From: Peribacillus sp. Bi96
GTDB lineage: Bacteria > Bacillota > Bacilli > Bacillales > DSM-1321
Assembly (NCBI RefSeq): GCF_918698115.1
Contig: NZ_CAKKLV010000001.1
Span: 310,001 to 374,000, forward strand
Reading direction: 5' to 3'
Length of the DNA: 64,000 bases
Part shown: positions 11,252 through 20,739 of the stretch, piece after piece
How the letters are laid out: every line of letters begins with the position of its first letter
Numbering within the stretch: position 1 is the stretch's first letter
Translations under genes and position numbers: made by a program
The notes under the pieces: model-generated
Databases searched by the model: none
What the model was told of the DNA's origin: nothing
What the model saw: only the letters and a program-made list of their open reading frames with translations

Positions 11252-13450
11252 ATGGCTAATGATCAAATATTGACTGCCGAACAGGTTGTAGAACGGGCCA
11301 GCTTATATCTTCAGCCGGAAGAGGCTGAATTTATTCATAGAGCGTTTAAGTATGCACAGTATGCTCATAGAGAACAATACCGTAAATCGGGAGAGCCTTA
11401 TATTATTCATCCGATTCAAGTGGCGGGCATTCTAGCGGATCTTGAAATGGATCCTGCAACTATTGCAGCAGGTTTTTTACATGATGTTGTTGAAGACACG
11501 GAGGTCACCCTGAAGGATATTGAAGAAAATTTCAGTCCTGAAGTCGCCATGCTCGTAGATGGCGTAACCAAATTAGGGAAAATCAAGTATAAATCACAGC
11601 AAGAGCAACAGGCGGAAAACCATAGGAAAATGTTCGTGGCGATGGCCCAGGATATCCGGGTCATATTGATCAAGCTTGCCGACAGACTGCACAATATGCG
11701 GACATTAAAGCATCTGCCTCAGGAAAAGCAGAGAAGGATATCGAACGAGACATTGGAAATCTTCGCACCGCTTGCTCATCGTCTTGGTATCAGTACGATT
11801 AAATGGGAACTTGAAGATACTGCATTAAGGTATTTGAACCCTCAGCAGTATTACCGAATCGTCAATTTGATGAAGAAAAAGCGTGCAGAACGTGAAAAAT
11901 ATTTAGAAGAAGTCGTTGATGAAGTGCGTAAAAACGTAGAGGAAGTCAACATTAAGGCTGATCTATCCGGAAGACCGAAACATATTTACAGCATTTATCG
12001 CAAAATGGCATTGCAGAATAAGCAGTTCAGCGAAATTTATGATTTGCTTGCGGTCCGTATCGTTGTCAATAGCATAAAAGATTGCTATGCCGTTTTAGGA
12101 ATCATCCATACATGCTGGAAGCCGATGCCTGGCCGATTTAAAGACTATATCGCAATGCCGAAGACGAATATGTATCAATCGCTTCATACGACGGTGATTG
12201 GACCGAAGGGCGATCCGCTTGAAGTGCAGATCCGTACTTCAGAAATGCATCGCATTGCCGAGTTCGGGGTTGCTGCGCACTGGGCTTATAAAGAAGGAAA
12301 AGATGTTGGTGAACAGCCTTCATTAGAAGAAAAATTGACTTGGTTCCGCGAAATTCTGGAATTCCAGGATGACGCGACGAATGCCGAGGAATTCATGGAA
12401 TCCCTTAAAATAGATCTTTTTTCGGATATGGTCTTCATTTTCACGCCAAAAGGCGATGTGATCGAGCTGCCATCAGGATCCAATCCGATTGACTTCGCTT
12501 ACCGGATTCACTCGGAAATCGGAAACAAAACGATCGGTGCCAAAGTGAACGGTAAAATGGTGCCGCTGGATTATAAACTGAAGACTGGTGACATCATTGA
12601 AATTTTAACATCGAAGCATTCATATGGTCCAAGTCAGGACTGGCTTAAACTCACACAAACATCTCAAGCGAAAAATAAGATCCGTCAATATTTCAAAAAG
12701 CAGCGTCGAGAAGAAAACATCGAAAAAGGCAAAGAACTTGTTGAGAAAGAAATCAAGGAAATGGAATTCGATCTGAAGGAAATCCTGACTGCCGAAAATA
12801 TCAGGCGTGTTGCAGATAAATTCAACTTCATCAATGAAGAAGATATGTATGCAGCGGTGGGATATAATGGAATAACAGCCCTTCAGGTTGCGAACCGCCT
12901 TACCGAGAAATGGCGTAAGCAGAAAGCGGTCGAGCAAGAGGCTGATATTTCAGAAGCAGTGGCCGATCTGAAGACCTTCTCCAACTCCTCTAAAAAACGC
13001 GACTCAGGTGTACAGGTCCCTGGTATTGATAATCTGCTTATCCGATTATCGCGCTGTTGTAACCCAGTTCCCGGAGATGAAATCGTTGGTTATATAACCA
13101 AAGGCCGGGGAGTATCGGTCCATAGACAAGACTGCCCGAACCTGGATAGCGGGGATTCCGAACATCGCCTTGTTCCTGTTGAATGGGAAAGTACCATTAA
13201 TGAACGCAAGGAATACATCGTTGAAATTGAAATCAGCGGGTATGACCGTCGCGGTTTATTAAACGAAGTGCTGCAAGCAGTCAATGAAACGAAGACCAAT
13301 ATTTCAGCGGTATCAGGTAAATCTGACAGGAATAAAGTGGCGACAATTCACATGTCGATTTATATTCATAACATTGCACATTTACAAAAGGTAGTCGACC
13401 GTATAAAACAAATTTCAGATGTTTATTCCGTCAGAAGGATTATGAACTAA
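11252..13450 (+). CDS. relA: RelA/Rel, bifunctional (p)ppGpp synthetase and hydrolase
   Basis: Makes and degrades the alarmone (p)ppGpp on the ribosome during amino-acid starvation. It is 732 aa. Domain order: HD hydrolase with FLHDVVEDT (His77-Asp78) and an intact [10 protein letters not shown] helix; synthetase domain (about 235-350) with [25 protein letters not shown] and EVQIRT; TGS (about 390-450); a C-terminal zinc-finger region with [13 protein letters not shown]; and an ACT domain (about 655-730). Both catalytic sites look intact, so it should be bifunctional. AAGGTGA precedes the ATG. Confidence 0.97.
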   Translation: MANDQILTAEQVVERASLYLQPEEAEFIHRAFKYAQYAHREQYRKSGEPYIIHPIQVAGILADLEMDPATIAAGFLHDVVEDTEVTLKDIEENFSPEVAMLVDGVTKLGKIKYKSQQEQQAENHRKMFVAMAQDIRVILIKLADRLHNMRTLKHLPQEKQRRISNETLEIFAPLAHRLGISTIKWELEDTALRYLNPQQYYRIVNLMKKKRAEREKYLEEVVDEVRKNVEEVNIKADLSGRPKHIYSIYRKMALQNKQFSEIYDLLAVRIVVNSIKDCYAVLGIIHTCWKPMPGRFKDYIAMPKTNMYQSLHTTVIGPKGDPLEVQIRTSEMHRIAEFGVAAHWAYKEGKDVGEQPSLEEKLTWFREILEFQDDATNAEEFMESLKIDLFSDMVFIFTPKGDVIELPSGSNPIDFAYRIHSEIGNKTIGAKVNGKMVPLDYKLKTGDIIEILTSKHSYGPSQDWLKLTQTSQAKNKIRQYFKKQRREENIEKGKELVEKEIKEMEFDLKEILTAENIRRVADKFNFINEEDMYAAVGYNGITALQVANRLTEKWRKQKAVEQEADISEAVADLKTFSNSSKKRDSGVQVPGIDNLLIRLSRCCNPVPGDEIVGYITKGRGVSVHRQDCPNLDSGDSEHRLVPVEWESTINERKEYIVEIEISGYDRRGLLNEVLQAVNETKTNISAVSGKSDRNKVATIHMSIYIHNIAHLQKVVDRIKQISDVYSVRRIMN

Positions 13451-13465
13451 GGAGTTTTTATTACC

Positions 13466-13909
13466 ATGCGTGTTGTTTTACAACGTTCCAAAGCAGCCAA
13501 AGTCGTTGTGGCAGACCAAATAATCGGGCAAATCGAAAGTGGACTTGTTCTTTTGGTTGGTGTCACCCATGGGGATACCATCGATGATGCCGCCTATTTG
13601 GCCGAAAAGATTGTCAATCTTAGAATATTTGAAGATGAAAATGAAAAGATGAATCACTCACTATTGGATGTAGGTGGTTCGATTTTATCCGTTTCACAAT
13701 TCACTCTATACGGAGATTGCCGTAAAGGCCGTCGACCGAACTTCATGGACGCCGCCCGTCCTGAAGAGGCCAATGATATTTATGAAGCATTTAACGAGGA
13801 ACTCCGCAAAAAAGGCGTCCATACGGAAACAGGTCAATTTGGTGCCATGATGGACGTTCAGCTTACGAATGATGGACCCGTTACTTTAATACTGGAAAGT
13901 AAAAAATAA
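13466..13909 (+). CDS. dtd: Dtd, D-aminoacyl-tRNA deacylase
   Basis: Hydrolyses D-aminoacyl-tRNAs to recycle tRNA and exclude D-residues from protein. It is 147 aa, the usual length. The [10 protein letters not shown] motif (about residues 74-83) and the C-terminal cross-subunit motif [11 protein letters not shown] are both present; the Gly-Pro pair is the specificity filter. The start lies 15 bp after relA with AAGGAG upstream, so relA-dtd form one transcript ended by the terminator that overlaps the dtd stop. Confidence 0.97.
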   Translation: MRVVLQRSKAAKVVVADQIIGQIESGLVLLVGVTHGDTIDDAAYLAEKIVNLRIFEDENEKMNHSLLDVGGSILSVSQFTLYGDCRKGRRPNFMDAARPEEANDIYEAFNEELRKKGVHTETGQFGAMMDVQLTNDGPVTLILESKK

Positions 13910-13930
13910 CCTGCTGCGGCAGGTTTTTTG
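13908..13930 (+). terminator. Terminator of relA-dtd
   Basis: AACCTGC-TGCG-GCAGGTT followed by TTTTG; its first bases overlap the dtd stop codon. Confidence 0.9.
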
Positions 13931-13956
13931 TTTGGGCAAAAATCAGTGTCAACTAC

Positions 13957-13985
13957 TTAAAAGCCAGCTTCGAAGGAAGCTGGCT
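13957..13985 (-). terminator. Terminator of the SH3/amidase gene
   Basis: Nine-bp perfect stem AGCCAGCTT / AAGCTGGCT with a 6-nt loop, followed on the minus strand by TTTTAAG. Confidence 0.85.
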
Positions 13986-13990
13986 CGTCT

Positions 13991-15757
13991 TTATTTAAAA
14001 TACCGTGCCAATCCATTATAGATGGCGGAAGTGATTTTTTCTTGATACTCATTCGTTGTTAACGTCAATTCTTCCACTGGATTACTTAAATAACCTAGTT
14101 CAATAAGTGTAGCCACCCGTTTATTTTCACGGATAACATGAAAATTTCCGTAACGGGACCCGCGGTTGGGCACCTGCATGGTTGAACCGAGTGAATTCGC
14201 CAGTGTAGAGGCCAAACCCTGTTGATAGCCATGATAGTAGTAGGTTGTTATCCCGCTGGTAATCTGGTCCTTGGTGCTATCGTAATGGAGGCTGATGAAA
14301 GCATCCGCATTATGGATATGTGAGGTGCCGACCCGGGAAGGAAGTGGAACATATGTATTCCCGCTTCTGGTCAGGATCACCTTTGCTCCTGCCGCCTGAA
14401 GCTTGTCCCGCAGCAACTCAGCCGTTCGGATCGTCAGGTTTTTCTCAAGAGTGCCACCGACCCCTACTGTACCACTATCCCTGCCTCCATGGCCGGGATC
14501 GATCACGATGATTTTATCCGCTAAATATTTTTCAACGCCCGGTCGTTGGATCTGCTCGGCATTCCCTTCTATCGTCACGATCCATCCGGCAACATAAGCG
14601 GTTTTCCCGCTCTTTAGTTTAATGGAATACCAGTCGCCATCCATACCTATGGCTTGGAACGTTTCACCTGCATTTGCCTGCTCTACGATCTCCGAGTTGC
14701 CATCGGGCTCACTTCTAAATATCGTACCATCATGAATGATGGTAATCTTGTGTCCTTTTACATCCATCTTCTTTTTCTTTGGCGTTCGTTCAACATTCTC
14801 CTTTTCTAAGTACCAACTCACGACCCAGCCCTTTTTTGAACCGGAAAGCTGGATCTGCGTCATTTTTCCTTTTGTCTGCAAGACAGTGTATGTCTCGTCC
14901 TTATTCACCGAACCGATGACCTTACTGTTTAGCGAGGCATCCTTCCGCACATGTAAACCTGTTGCAGTCACTCTTGCAGTGGCATCAGACTTATTCACTT
15001 TCGGTTGATTTTTATCATCGCTTACTTGTATGTAAGTTTCAGCTACCCAACCATGGGTACCTTGGAAATCAATTTCAGCCCATTCATTTTCAATGCGATA
15101 AACGGTCACTGACGTATTTTTATTCAGCTTTCCGAGGGAGGCACTGCTTCTTGAAGGTTCCGAACGAACATTGAGCCTGTCCACCAAGGTGATTCCGGTT
15201 TTTACGGATTGATTTGCTTCGTCTTTTTTCTTGGATGAATCTTTTTTCACTGCTTTCTCGGTAGCTGCAGGAAGATTAAGGTAGTCAGAAGAGACCCAAC
15301 CACGAATTTCAGTTGTTTTAATCTCTATCCAATTTTCATTCTTGTCAATAATGTCAACAGCTGTTCCTTGCGTTAAGGAGCCCACTGTTTGAAATGTAGT
15401 GCCCGGACCTGTACGGACACGGACGGAGCTGCCGGTGATAACTCCCTGGCCGGATTCCTTCTTGACCTGTTTTGTATCGGATTTTTTCTCAACAAGCCAA
15501 TTGGCAACCCATCCGGTTTTACCTGAAGCTATCTGTATTTCGATCCAATCGCCATCTTCTTTTAGAATAGGATACGATTCCCCTTTTGCCAGTTTTTTTA
15601 CGATAGGGAAGCTGAGTCCAGCGCCTTCACGGACATTGACCACTTTTGTCTTCACGATTATTTCCCCTTCATCTTTTCCAAATGCGTGATTGACCGGGAA
15701 AATAGCTGCCATTATCAGCAATAGGATCAGGCCGAATAGACCCGATTTCTTTTTCAT
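13991..15757 (-). CDS. Secreted N-acetylmuramoyl-L-alanine amidase with five SH3b repeats (YrvJ-like)
   Basis: Cleaves the lactyl-Ala bond of peptidoglycan outside the cell. It is 588 aa with an N-terminal signal peptide (KKKSGLFGLILLLIMAAIFPVNHAFG). Five bacterial SH3 repeats follow at about residues 33-90, 103-160, 188-247, 259-318 and 332-395, each ending in a GWV-type motif (AYVAGWIV in the last). The C-terminal Amidase_3 domain starts near 412 with IIVIDPGHGG; the zinc/catalytic set is His in DPGHGG, Glu in GTLEKN, His in SLHYDS and Glu in LIELGYLSN. The location next to dtd matches B. subtilis yrvJ; this one appears to have more SH3 repeats. Confidence 0.93.
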   Translation of the reverse strand: MKKKSGLFGLILLLIMAAIFPVNHAFGKDEGEIIVKTKVVNVREGAGLSFPIVKKLAKGESYPILKEDGDWIEIQIASGKTGWVANWLVEKKSDTKQVKKESGQGVITGSSVRVRTGPGTTFQTVGSLTQGTAVDIIDKNENWIEIKTTEIRGWVSSDYLNLPAATEKAVKKDSSKKKDEANQSVKTGITLVDRLNVRSEPSRSSASLGKLNKNTSVTVYRIENEWAEIDFQGTHGWVAETYIQVSDDKNQPKVNKSDATARVTATGLHVRKDASLNSKVIGSVNKDETYTVLQTKGKMTQIQLSGSKKGWVVSWYLEKENVERTPKKKKMDVKGHKITIIHDGTIFRSEPDGNSEIVEQANAGETFQAIGMDGDWYSIKLKSGKTAYVAGWIVTIEGNAEQIQRPGVEKYLADKIIVIDPGHGGRDSGTVGVGGTLEKNLTIRTAELLRDKLQAAGAKVILTRSGNTYVPLPSRVGTSHIHNADAFISLHYDSTKDQITSGITTYYYHGYQQGLASTLANSLGSTMQVPNRGSRYGNFHVIRENKRVATLIELGYLSNPVEELTLTTNEYQEKITSAIYNGLARYFK

Positions 15758-15886
15758 AAGTTGTCTCTCCCTTTTTATGTCTATATGTATGTATTCTCGT
15801 TCAATAAAAATTTCCCTCTTATCCCTATGTAAAAAACATTTTTTTAGGAAAGAATAAAGCTAATAGAACTATAGGAGGGAAACCAC

Positions 15887-16060
15887 ATGAAATTCAGCGA
15901 AAAAAATCAAACGAGCTTAAGCGGAGGCAATCAAGTATTAGGTGTCGATTTTCACGATTTTATCCAGAAGGAACAAAGTGCAAATCTTGTTGAATTGGCA
16001 TCCGAATTCGGAGTCAATGTCCGGACGATCAAAAACATGAAAAAACATCTGAACCAATAA
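15887..16060 (+). CDS. 57-aa helix-turn-helix-like small protein upstream of the hisS leader
   Basis: Starts at ATG 15887 with TAGGAGGGA 8 bp upstream and ends with TAA at 16060. The C-terminal half (ANLVELASEFGVNVRTIKNMKKHLNQ) has the look of a helix-turn-helix resembling a sigma-70 region 4 recognition motif; the N-terminal half is polar. No partner domain is present. Small proteins at this place are known in Bacillus without an assigned function. It stands alone between the divergent amidase gene and the hisS promoter. DNA binding is an inference from the pattern only. Confidence 0.7.
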   Translation: MKFSEKNQTSLSGGNQVLGVDFHDFIQKEQSANLVELASEFGVNVRTIKNMKKHLNQ

Positions 16061-16086
16061 AATGCGATAAAATCCTAAAGCCTATC

Positions 16087-16115
16087 TTGACATTTGAAGT
16101 TAACGTCCGTATGAT
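16087..16115 (+). promoter_or_regulatory. Sigma-A promoter of the hisS-aspS T-box transcript
   Basis: Perfect TTGACA (16087-16092), a 17-bp spacer and TATGAT (16110-16115). Transcription would start near 16122. Confidence 0.8.
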
Positions 16116-16121
16116 TATAAA

Positions 16122-16409
16122 ATATCAGACTTATTACTGCAATAACCAATGATGGAGAAGAGTAATTAAGAACCACATGAAAAGAGAGGAAATGCCGGGG
16201 CTGAAAGCATTCCACATGATGACTTAATGAAAGAACCCTCCGTAGGCTTCACTCCGAACGGATTTTCTTAATAGGAGATGGACGTAAAACAGGCGTTAAC
16301 TGTTTTTGAGCGGGGGCACAAATTTTTGTGCTTCAACTAGGGTGGCACCACGGGATATCCAACTCTCGTCCCTTGTAACGGATTAGTTACAAGGGGCGGG
16401 AGTTTTTTG
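16122..16409 (+). promoter_or_regulatory. T-box riboswitch leader of hisS-aspS
   Basis: Tandem structural signs of a tRNA-sensing T-box. Stem I has an AGTA motif (16161-16164) and the helix ATTAAG/CTTAAT (16165-16170 with 16223-16228). The upper stem is GGAAATGC/GCATTCC. The conserved T-box AGGGTGGCACCACGGG is at 16339-16354. The terminator (CTCTCGTCCCTTGTAAC / GTTACAAGGGGCGGGAG then T6) is at 16361-16409. Uncharged cognate tRNA would pair with the T-box bulge and prevent termination. Aligned to the layout of B. subtilis glyQS, the specifier position (after GAAA at 16229) reads GAAC, not an obvious His codon, so the sensed tRNA is uncertain. Confidence 0.92.
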
Positions 16410-16473
16410 TTTGAAAAAAATCAGTATAGCGCCGTTTCAAAAAAGGCGCCTTGCTTTAAAGGGGGAAACATAT

Positions 16474-17745
16474 ATGTCCATTCAGATTCCTAGAGGTACA
16501 CAAGATTTATTGCCTGGCCAGACGGAAATTTGGCAGTATATCGAAAAGACAGCGCGTGATATTTGTCACCGTTATCAATATAAAGAAATCCGCACACCGA
16601 TTTTTGAGCACACGGAATTATTTTTACGTGGTGTAGGAGATACAACCGATATCGTACAAAAAGAAATGTATTCATTCCAAGACCGCGGTGAACGGAATTT
16701 GACCCTTCGTCCCGAAGGCACTGCATCAGTGGTACGGTCATATATCGAGAACAAGATGTTTGGATGGGCTAATCAACCGGTCAAACTTTATTATATCGGG
16801 CCGATGTTCCGCTACGAACGTCCGCAGGCAGGCCGCTTCCGCCAATTCGTTCAATTCGGCATCGAAGCTTTAGGAAGTAAAGATCCTGGAATAGATGCGG
16901 AGGTTTTATCACTTGCAATGAACCTTTACAAAGAACTTGGGTTGAAAAAGCTGAAACTTGTGATCAACAGCCTTGGTGATAAGGAAAGCCGGACAGCGCA
17001 TCGGAATGCATTGATCAAACATTTTGAACCTCGTATTGGCGAGTTTTGCAGCGATTGCCAAAATCGTCTTGAAAAAAATCCACTGAGGATCCTCGATTGT
17101 AAAAAAGATCACGATCACGAATTGATGAACACGGCGCCATCCATCATTGAATATCTAAATGATGACTCCCGTATTTATTTCGAAAAGGTGAAACAGCACT
17201 TGACGGATTTGGAGATTGAATTTGTAGAAGACCCAACCCTTGTGCGGGGATTGGATTACTATAATCATACCGCCTTTGAAATCATGAGTGATGCGGAAGG
17301 CTTCGGGGCCATTACAACACTTTGCGGAGGCGGCCGATATAATGGGCTGGCTGAAGAACTTGGCGGACCAGAGACACCTGGAATTGGCTTTGCGCTAAGC
17401 ATTGAACGCCTGATTGCAGCACTACAAGCGGAAAACATCGAGCTTCCAATCAAAAAGGGAATTGACTGCTACCTTGTTTCGTTAGGTGAAAATGCCAAGG
17501 ATTATACAGTCAAAATCGCCCATCAATTGCGGAATGCCGGTTTTACTGTCGAAAAAGACTATCAAGACCGTAAAGTGAAAGCTCAATTCAAATCGGCCGA
17601 CCGCCTGGAAGCAAGATATGTGGCGACACTCGGAGATGATGAATTGGAAAATAATAAAATCAATGTGAAGTTCATGGAAACCGGTGAACAAGTCCAGATG
17701 GATCTTGATACATTCGTTGAACAATTCAAAAAGCTACAGGCTTAA
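16474..17745 (+). CDS. hisS: HisS, histidyl-tRNA synthetase
   Basis: Class II synthetase charging tRNA-His. It is 423 aa from the ATG at 16474, preceded by AAAGGGGG; an upstream in-frame TTG lies within the terminator tail and is rejected. Motif 2 ([15 protein letters not shown], about 110), the histidine-specific motifs [14 protein letters not shown] (about 256) and GGGRYNGL, and motif 3 ([11 protein letters not shown], about 306) are present, followed by the anticodon-binding domain. It is controlled by the T-box and is followed 12 bp later by aspS in one operon. Confidence 0.97.
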   Translation: MSIQIPRGTQDLLPGQTEIWQYIEKTARDICHRYQYKEIRTPIFEHTELFLRGVGDTTDIVQKEMYSFQDRGERNLTLRPEGTASVVRSYIENKMFGWANQPVKLYYIGPMFRYERPQAGRFRQFVQFGIEALGSKDPGIDAEVLSLAMNLYKELGLKKLKLVINSLGDKESRTAHRNALIKHFEPRIGEFCSDCQNRLEKNPLRILDCKKDHDHELMNTAPSIIEYLNDDSRIYFEKVKQHLTDLEIEFVEDPTLVRGLDYYNHTAFEIMSDAEGFGAITTLCGGGRYNGLAEELGGPETPGIGFALSIERLIAALQAENIELPIKKGIDCYLVSLGENAKDYTVKIAHQLRNAGFTVEKDYQDRKVKAQFKSADRLEARYVATLGDDELENNKINVKFMETGEQVQMDLDTFVEQFKKLQA

Positions 17746-17757
17746 GGGGGAAATACC

Positions 17758-19527
17758 ATGTTTGGCAGAACATACTTCAATGGGGAAGTAACAGAAGCAG
17801 CTATTGGTGAAAAAGTAACATTAAAAGGTTGGGTACAAAAACGTCGGGATTTGGGCGGGGTCATCTTTATCGACCTACGTGATAGAAGCGGAGTCGTACA
17901 AGTCGTTTTCAATCCGGATATTTCAGCAGAAGCATTGGCCACTGCCGAGAAGATCCGTAATGAATATGTCCTTGATATCCAAGGGACAGTCATCAAACGT
18001 GATGAAGCCAACTTCAACCCGAATGTAACAACAGGGACCGTCGAAGTTCAAGCCGAAAACGTTACAATTTTAAACGAAGCAAAAACTCCTCCTTTCATCA
18101 TTGATGAAAGAACGGATGTTTCAGAAGATATCCGCCTGAAATACCGTTACTTGGACTTGCGTCGTCCGGCAATGTTCGAAACGTTGAAAATGCGTAACCA
18201 AACAACCAAAGCGATCCGTGACTACTTGGACGGAGAAGGCTTCCTTGATATTGAAACACCGATCTTAACGAAAAGCACACCTGAAGGAGCACGTGATTAT
18301 TTAGTGCCTAGCCGTGTACATGAAGGGGAATTCTATGCACTTCCACAGTCACCGCAAATCTTCAAGCAGCTATTGATGGTATCCGGTTTTGAACGTTATT
18401 ATCAAATTGCCCGCTGTTTCCGTGATGAAGATTTACGTGCTGACAGACAGCCTGAATTCACACAAATCGATATTGAAACAAGCTTCATGAGCCAAGAAGA
18501 TATCATTCAAACGGCCGAAAACATGATGGCTAAAGTGATGAAAGATGTTAAAGGACTGGACGTAACACTGCCATTCCCTAGAATGACATACTTTGAAGCA
18601 ATGAGCCGTTATGGTTCCGACAAACCCGATACACGTTTCGGAATGGAACTTAAAGATGTTTCGGAAATCGTCAAAGACAGTGATTTCAAAGTGTTCACTG
18701 GCGCCGTTGCAAATGGCGGACAAGTTAAAGCGATTGTCGTTAAGGGCGGAAATGCGGATTATTCCCGTAAAGATATTGATGGATTGGCTGAATTTGCAGC
18801 GATTTACGGTGCAAAAGGTCTTGCATGGTTGAAAGTGGAAGAAGACGGTGTAAAAGGTCCAATCGCTAAATTCTTCGCTGAAGATCAACAGCAATTAGTA
18901 TCTGTATTAGAAGCAGAAGTGGGCGATCTAATCTTATTCGTAGCGGATAAGAAAGGCATAGTTGCTGATGCACTTGGAGCACTCCGCATCAAGCTTGGTA
19001 AAGAAAGAGGCTTGATCGATCAAAGCAAATTCAACTTCCTATGGGTAACGGACTGGCCATTACTTGAATATGACGAAGAAGAAGGACGCTATTATGCCGC
19101 ACACCATCCATTCACAATGCCATTCCGTGAAGACCTGGACAAACTGGAATCAGATCCAGCAAGTGTCCGTGCACAAGCGTATGACCTTGTCTTGAATGGC
19201 TACGAACTTGGCGGTGGATCACTGCGTATTTTCGAACGCAACGTACAGGAAAAAATGTTCAAAGTACTTGGATTCACAGAAGAAGAAGCAAACGCACAAT
19301 TCGGCTTCTTAATGGATGCATTCGAATACGGAACACCTCCACACGGTGGAATTGCCCTTGGACTGGACCGTATGGTCATGCTGCTTGCAGGCCGCACGAA
19401 CCTTCGCGACACCATCGCGTTCCCGAAAACAGCAAGCGCAAGCGACCTGCTGGTTAACGCACCGAGTACTGTAAGTGACAAGCAATTGGCCGAACTTAGC
19501 CTAAGACTTGCTGCACTAAAAAAATAA
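17758..19527 (+). CDS. aspS: AspS, aspartyl-tRNA synthetase
   Basis: Class IIb synthetase of 589 aa. An N-terminal OB-fold ([22 protein letters not shown]) binds the anticodon. The catalytic core carries [41 protein letters not shown] split across residues about 194-234, a GAD insertion (about 290-420), and motif 3 [15 protein letters not shown] (about 535). The family is the bacterial type. AAGGGGG precedes the start. It shares the hisS transcript and therefore the T-box control. Confidence 0.97.
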   Translation: MFGRTYFNGEVTEAAIGEKVTLKGWVQKRRDLGGVIFIDLRDRSGVVQVVFNPDISAEALATAEKIRNEYVLDIQGTVIKRDEANFNPNVTTGTVEVQAENVTILNEAKTPPFIIDERTDVSEDIRLKYRYLDLRRPAMFETLKMRNQTTKAIRDYLDGEGFLDIETPILTKSTPEGARDYLVPSRVHEGEFYALPQSPQIFKQLLMVSGFERYYQIARCFRDEDLRADRQPEFTQIDIETSFMSQEDIIQTAENMMAKVMKDVKGLDVTLPFPRMTYFEAMSRYGSDKPDTRFGMELKDVSEIVKDSDFKVFTGAVANGGQVKAIVVKGGNADYSRKDIDGLAEFAAIYGAKGLAWLKVEEDGVKGPIAKFFAEDQQQLVSVLEAEVGDLILFVADKKGIVADALGALRIKLGKERGLIDQSKFNFLWVTDWPLLEYDEEEGRYYAAHHPFTMPFREDLDKLESDPASVRAQAYDLVLNGYELGGGSLRIFERNVQEKMFKVLGFTEEEANAQFGFLMDAFEYGTPPHGGIALGLDRMVMLLAGRTNLRDTIAFPKTASASDLLVNAPSTVSDKQLAELSLRLAALKK

Positions 19528-19569
19528 TAGAACTGGGAAAAATATGAAAAAATACCTAGGTGCTTTCTC

Positions 19570-19599
19570 TTGAAACGGAGTAAAGCATTATGATATGAT
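19570..19599 (+). promoter_or_regulatory. Promoter of 6S RNA
   Basis: TTGAAA (19570-19575), an 18-bp spacer and TATGAT (19594-19599), placed about 8 bp before the predicted 5' end of the RNA. Confidence 0.7.
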
Positions 19600-19606
19600 G
19601 TTTCCA

Positions 19607-19803
19607 ATAAGTAAGAGTCCTGATGTGTTCGTTCTTTAACCTATAAGTTTTGACCGAACACTTATAGTTACCGGGAGCACTAGTTTCCTGGCCGCGTAAA
19701 TGCCTCCCTCGAAGAGGACTTACAAACGCGAGGAACCGAGCACCCACCTGCGGAGAGCGGGTTCAAAACAAAGGCGTAAACGGCACAATTGGGACTCTTA
19801 CAC
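19607..19803 (+). ncRNA. bsrA: 6S RNA (6S-1/BsrA type)
   Basis: Binds the housekeeping RNA polymerase holoenzyme and acts as a promoter mimic. The closing stem GTAAGAGTCC (19611-19620) pairs with GGGACTCTTAC (19791-19801). The 5' segment continues TGATGTG, and the 3' half carries ACCTGCGGAGAGCGGGTTC and GGCGTAAACGGCACAATTG, the recognisable Bacillus 6S-1 sequence. The location between aspS and the tcdA region matches B. subtilis bsrA. A terminator follows. Confidence 0.93.
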
Positions 19804-19815
19804 CTTACAAAGCAA

Positions 19816-19842
19816 CTCATGTTAATAAACATGGGTTTTTTT
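19816..19842 (+). terminator. Terminator after 6S RNA
   Basis: CTCATGTT / AACATGGG stem with a short A/T loop, then seven T. The repeat array begins 29 bp downstream. Confidence 0.85.
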
Positions 19843-19870
19843 GTGCGTAAAAATAAGTGAAGAATGGGAA

Positions 19871-20665
19871 TTCACGAGTAAATGGCGGGAATTCACGAGT
19901 AAACAGGGTAAATTCACGAGTAAATAGCCTAAACTCACGAGTAAATAGCTCAAACTCACGAGTAAATAGCGCGAACTCACGAGTAAATAGCTCAAACTCA
20001 CGAGTAAAGCACGCAAACTCACGAGTAAATAGCCCAAACTCACGAGTAAAGAACAAAATCCCAAGTAGAAAGCCAAATTCACGAGAAAACAGGGTAAATT
20101 CACGAGTAAATAGCTCAAACTCACGAGTAAGGTGCGCAAACTCACGAGTAAAGAACAAAATCCCAAGTAGAAAGCCAAATTCACGAGTAAACAGGGTGAA
20201 TTTACGAGTAAATAGCGCGAACTCATGAGTAAAGAACAAAATTCCAAGTAGAAAGCCAAATTCACGAGTAAATAGGGTAAATTCACGAGTAAAGCACGCA
20301 AACTCACGAGTAAATGGCGCAAATTCACGAGTAAAGCACGCAAACTCACGAGTAAAGCACGCAAACTCACGAGTAAATAGCGCGAACTCACGAGTAAAGA
20401 ACAAAATCCCAAGTAGAAAGCCAAATTCACGAGAAAACAGGGTAAATTCACGAGTAAATAGCTCAAACTCACGAGTAAAGAACAAAATTCCAAGTAGAAA
20501 GCCAAATTCACGAGAAAACAGGGTAAATTCACGAGTAAATGGCTCAAACTCACGAGTAAAGCACGCAAACTCACGAGTAAAGCACGCGAACTCACGAGTA
20601 AATAGCGCGAACTCACGAGTAAATAGCGCAAACTCACAAGAATAACAGAGCAAACTCGGAGTAAA
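19871..20665. repeat. 21-bp periodic repeat array, 33 canonical units plus a decayed one
   Basis: The core [TC]TCACGAGTAAA recurs at 19871, 19892, 19913 and on to 20633. Every step is 21 bp except five steps of 39 bp, which all contain the same variant segment (AAGAACAAAATCCCAAGTAG or a one-base variant, then AAAGCCAAA). A last decayed unit is near 20655. Many units read ACTCACGAGT, an imperfect 4-2-4 palindrome. All spacings are multiples of 3, so one + frame is open in places (NSRVNSA heptads) and two minus frames stay open throughout, but I see no start signals and do not call a protein. There is no CRISPR-like spacer structure. The array lies between 6S RNA and the NERD gene. Confidence 0.95.
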
Positions 20666-20739
20666 ATGCAGATTTTCAGTTCCCCAGCAGGAAAAGAGAG
20701 CATGAACAAAGAACCAAAAGGAGAAGGAGTGATGATTGA

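Noticed and set aside
19857..20228. Plus-strand 123-aa frame of NSRVNSA repeats
   Set aside because: Same cause; no start signal, and it breaks at unit changes.
19871..20665. CRISPR array
   Set aside because: Period of 21 bp with a conserved core and only about 9 semi-conserved linker bases; there are no unique spacers of 26-40 bp and no cas genes.
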